Below, one piece after another: positions 62,782 through 64,000 of a DNA stretch of 64,000 nt. The DNA lies in NCBI RefSeq assembly GCF_947492535.1, contig NZ_CANLNH010000003.1, forward strand, positions 1 to 64,000. The letters run 5' to 3'. The stretch comes from an uncultured Dokdonia sp. Its GTDB lineage: Bacteria > Bacteroidota > Bacteroidia > Flavobacteriales > Flavobacteriaceae. Position 1 is the stretch's first letter. The number at the start of each line of letters is the position of its first letter. A program made the position numbers and the translations under genes. Below the pieces are notes generated by a model. It was not told the origin of the DNA and ran no database searches. It worked only from the letters and a program-made list of their open reading frames with translations.

Positions 62782-63738
62782 ATGAGAAAGTTTTTACTAA
62801 AATTAGCGTATCTCATCTTGCCTTTAGTCGCTCTGAGTTATCCATTGGACTATTTGATTTCTAATGCTCTAAAAGAAGACCATGGTGTTCATGGTGAATA
62901 TGAAGTTTGGAATGCGATTTATGAAAACAAAATCGATGGAGATATTGCTATATATGGTTCGTCTAGAGCTTGGGTACAAATTAATCCAGAAATTTTAGAA
63001 ACACATCTTGGAAAAAAAGTATACAATTTTGGTGTCGATGGTCATAATTTTAGAATACAATATTTACGACATTTAGAATACATAAAACATAATAAGAAAC
63101 CCCATCATATTATAGTAAGTGTAGATGCGTTTACGCTACAAAAAAGAGAAGACCTATATAATCAAGAGCAATTTTTACCCTATATGTTATGGAATAAAAA
63201 CATAACAGAGTACACATCGAGTTATAAAGGATTTAGTAAAGCCGATTATTATATACCTTTTGTGCGTTATGCAGGAAGAATAGCGACTATTAAAAAAGCA
63301 AATAGTTATCTATTATATCCAGAAGAGGATACTACAAATTTTAGACAAAAAGGATTTAGAAGTTTTGATCTACAATGGGATGCTAGTGTAGATAGTCTAT
63401 TAGCCAGTGAAAAAAAATATACCATTCAATTTCATTCAGAAACGAGAACACTATTAGAATATTTTGTGCAAGAATGCCAACGAGATGGTATCACTGTGAC
63501 GTTTGTTTATGCCCCAGAGTATATAGCTGGACAACACTATGTAGTAAATAGGGAAGAGGCGATGACGATGTATAGAGACATAGCTCAAAAATACTCCTTA
63601 GTATTTCTTGACTATTCAAATGATGAACTCTCTTTTAAAAAAGATTTTTTTTATAATGCGAGTCATTTAAATACAGAAGGCGCCCAATTATTCACAGAAA
63701 AACTAGCGCAGGATTTAAAACCAATATTTAAACAATAG
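62782..63738 (+). CDS. SGNH/AlgX-like partner of the MBOAT acyltransferase
   Basis: A 318-residue protein (ATG at 62782; the GTG at 62779 is directly before it) with an N-terminal membrane anchor ('LLKLAYLILPLVALSYPLDYLI'). 'AIYGSSRAWVQINPEIL' holds a GSSR block-I-like nucleophile and 'NASHLNTEGAQLFTEKL' a block-V-like Ser-His pair. MBOAT proteins usually act with such SGNH-type periplasmic transferases (as AlgI with AlgX/AlgJ). It starts 4 bp after the MBOAT stop. The exact family is not clear to me and catalytic function is inferred. Confidence 0.75.
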   Translation: MRKFLLKLAYLILPLVALSYPLDYLISNALKEDHGVHGEYEVWNAIYENKIDGDIAIYGSSRAWVQINPEILETHLGKKVYNFGVDGHNFRIQYLRHLEYIKHNKKPHHIIVSVDAFTLQKREDLYNQEQFLPYMLWNKNITEYTSSYKGFSKADYYIPFVRYAGRIATIKKANSYLLYPEEDTTNFRQKGFRSFDLQWDASVDSLLASEKKYTIQFHSETRTLLEYFVQECQRDGITVTFVYAPEYIAGQHYVVNREEAMTMYRDIAQKYSLVFLDYSNDELSFKKDFFYNASHLNTEGAQLFTEKLAQDLKPIFKQ

Positions 63739-63820
63739 GTATAGTGTGTACTACGCAATAACTAAAGTCCTTTTTAGAAATTATAGTTGCCATCTTTTAC
63801 AAATTGTATACTTTTAGTAT

Positions 63821-64000
63821 ATGATACCAGAACATATTATCAATAGAAAAGGCCCAAGAAGTCTAAAAGATTTAAACCCTGAAGTGTTAGACTATCTGAA
63901 TTCGGGAAAAGTAGAAACCAAAAACTTAATGGAATGGTTGGCTACAGATCAATTAGTGTTGTTAAAAACGGTGCTCGAACCTCTCGATAAGATGGATTGG
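63821..64000 (+). CDS. Unknown protein, N-terminal 60 residues only
   Basis: An ATG at 63821 opens a frame that is still open at the window end. The visible part (MIPEHIINRKGPRSLKDLNP ... VLDYLNSGKVETKNLMEWLA ...) is soluble and helical with no signal peptide. I do not recognise the family. It is 82 bp from the SGNH gene and may be outside the polysaccharide unit. Confidence 0.6.
   Translation, partial: MIPEHIINRKGPRSLKDLNPEVLDYLNSGKVETKNLMEWLATDQLVLLKTVLEPLDKMDW

Overview
The window looks like a marine Flavobacteriaceae (Bacteroidota) chromosome. It is AT-rich, ribosome binding sites are weak, and several starts are GTG or TTG. It carries type IX secretion (T9SS) cargo with a 'VKINNLLGQVVY...KRLIKK' C-terminus, a TonB receptor with a carboxypeptidase-like N-terminal domain, a PID-CTERM-like small protein and an EpsG-type polymerase. 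A short palindrome, GCTTTCGCGAAAGC, recurs about 15 times between and inside genes. I cannot name the genus from sequence alone.

Layout. (1) 1-12946, minus strand: a giant secreted multidomain protein running off the left edge, a T9SS M14 zinc carboxypeptidase with a PID-CTERM-like small protein behind it, and an OmpA-type lipoprotein. The two large secreted genes share a matching upstream element. (2) 13026-19639: housekeeping and small accessory genes (GT2, HsdR-N-like protein, holA, DUF2652 protein, NmrA-like protein, DUF1772 protein, c-type haem protein, AraC regulator). (3) 19778-21148: a Wzi-like outer-membrane barrel. (4) 33571 down to 21214, minus strand: acyl-CoA dehydrogenase, stand-alone adenylation enzyme, stand-alone carrier protein, C-A-PCP NRPS, His-rich small protein, TonB receptor, fused E1 alpha/beta 2-oxoacid dehydrogenase, and a lipoyl/E3-binding/NeuD-acyltransferase fusion. 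(5) 34165-45422, plus strand: HupE/UreJ membrane protein, an NRPS whose second adenylation domain is split over two proteins with a GAMT-like methyltransferase gene between them, a PCP-PCP-E segment, a C-PCP-TE protein with a cysteine at the thioesterase nucleophile position, an Sfp-type PPTase and a PhyH-type dioxygenase. (6) 45449-63738, plus strand: an exopolysaccharide locus (flippase, two acyltransferase-3 proteins, seven glycosyltransferases, EpsG polymerase, Wza, Wzc, a frameshifted MBOAT gene and its SGNH partner). A partial unknown gene starts at 63821.

How the genes may work together. The NRPS genes form two divergent arms around 33572-34164. The minus arm supplies a starter of the PltF/PltL/PltE kind and one elongation module. 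The plus arm supplies the methylating/epimerising module and the terminating module. The PPTase primes the carrier proteins and the PhyH enzyme could hydroxylate a residue. The TonB receptor, His-rich protein and HupE protein sit in the same two arms, which suggests (inference) metal or metallophore uptake. The plus arm runs almost without gaps into the polysaccharide genes, so peptide and glycan may be co-expressed or even joined.

The most unusual items are the lipoyl-PSBD-NeuD fusion beside a fused E1, the adenylation domain split at the A8/A9 position by a GAMT-like gene, the Cys-type thioesterase without a cognate adenylation domain, and the palindrome family with its modular compound forms.
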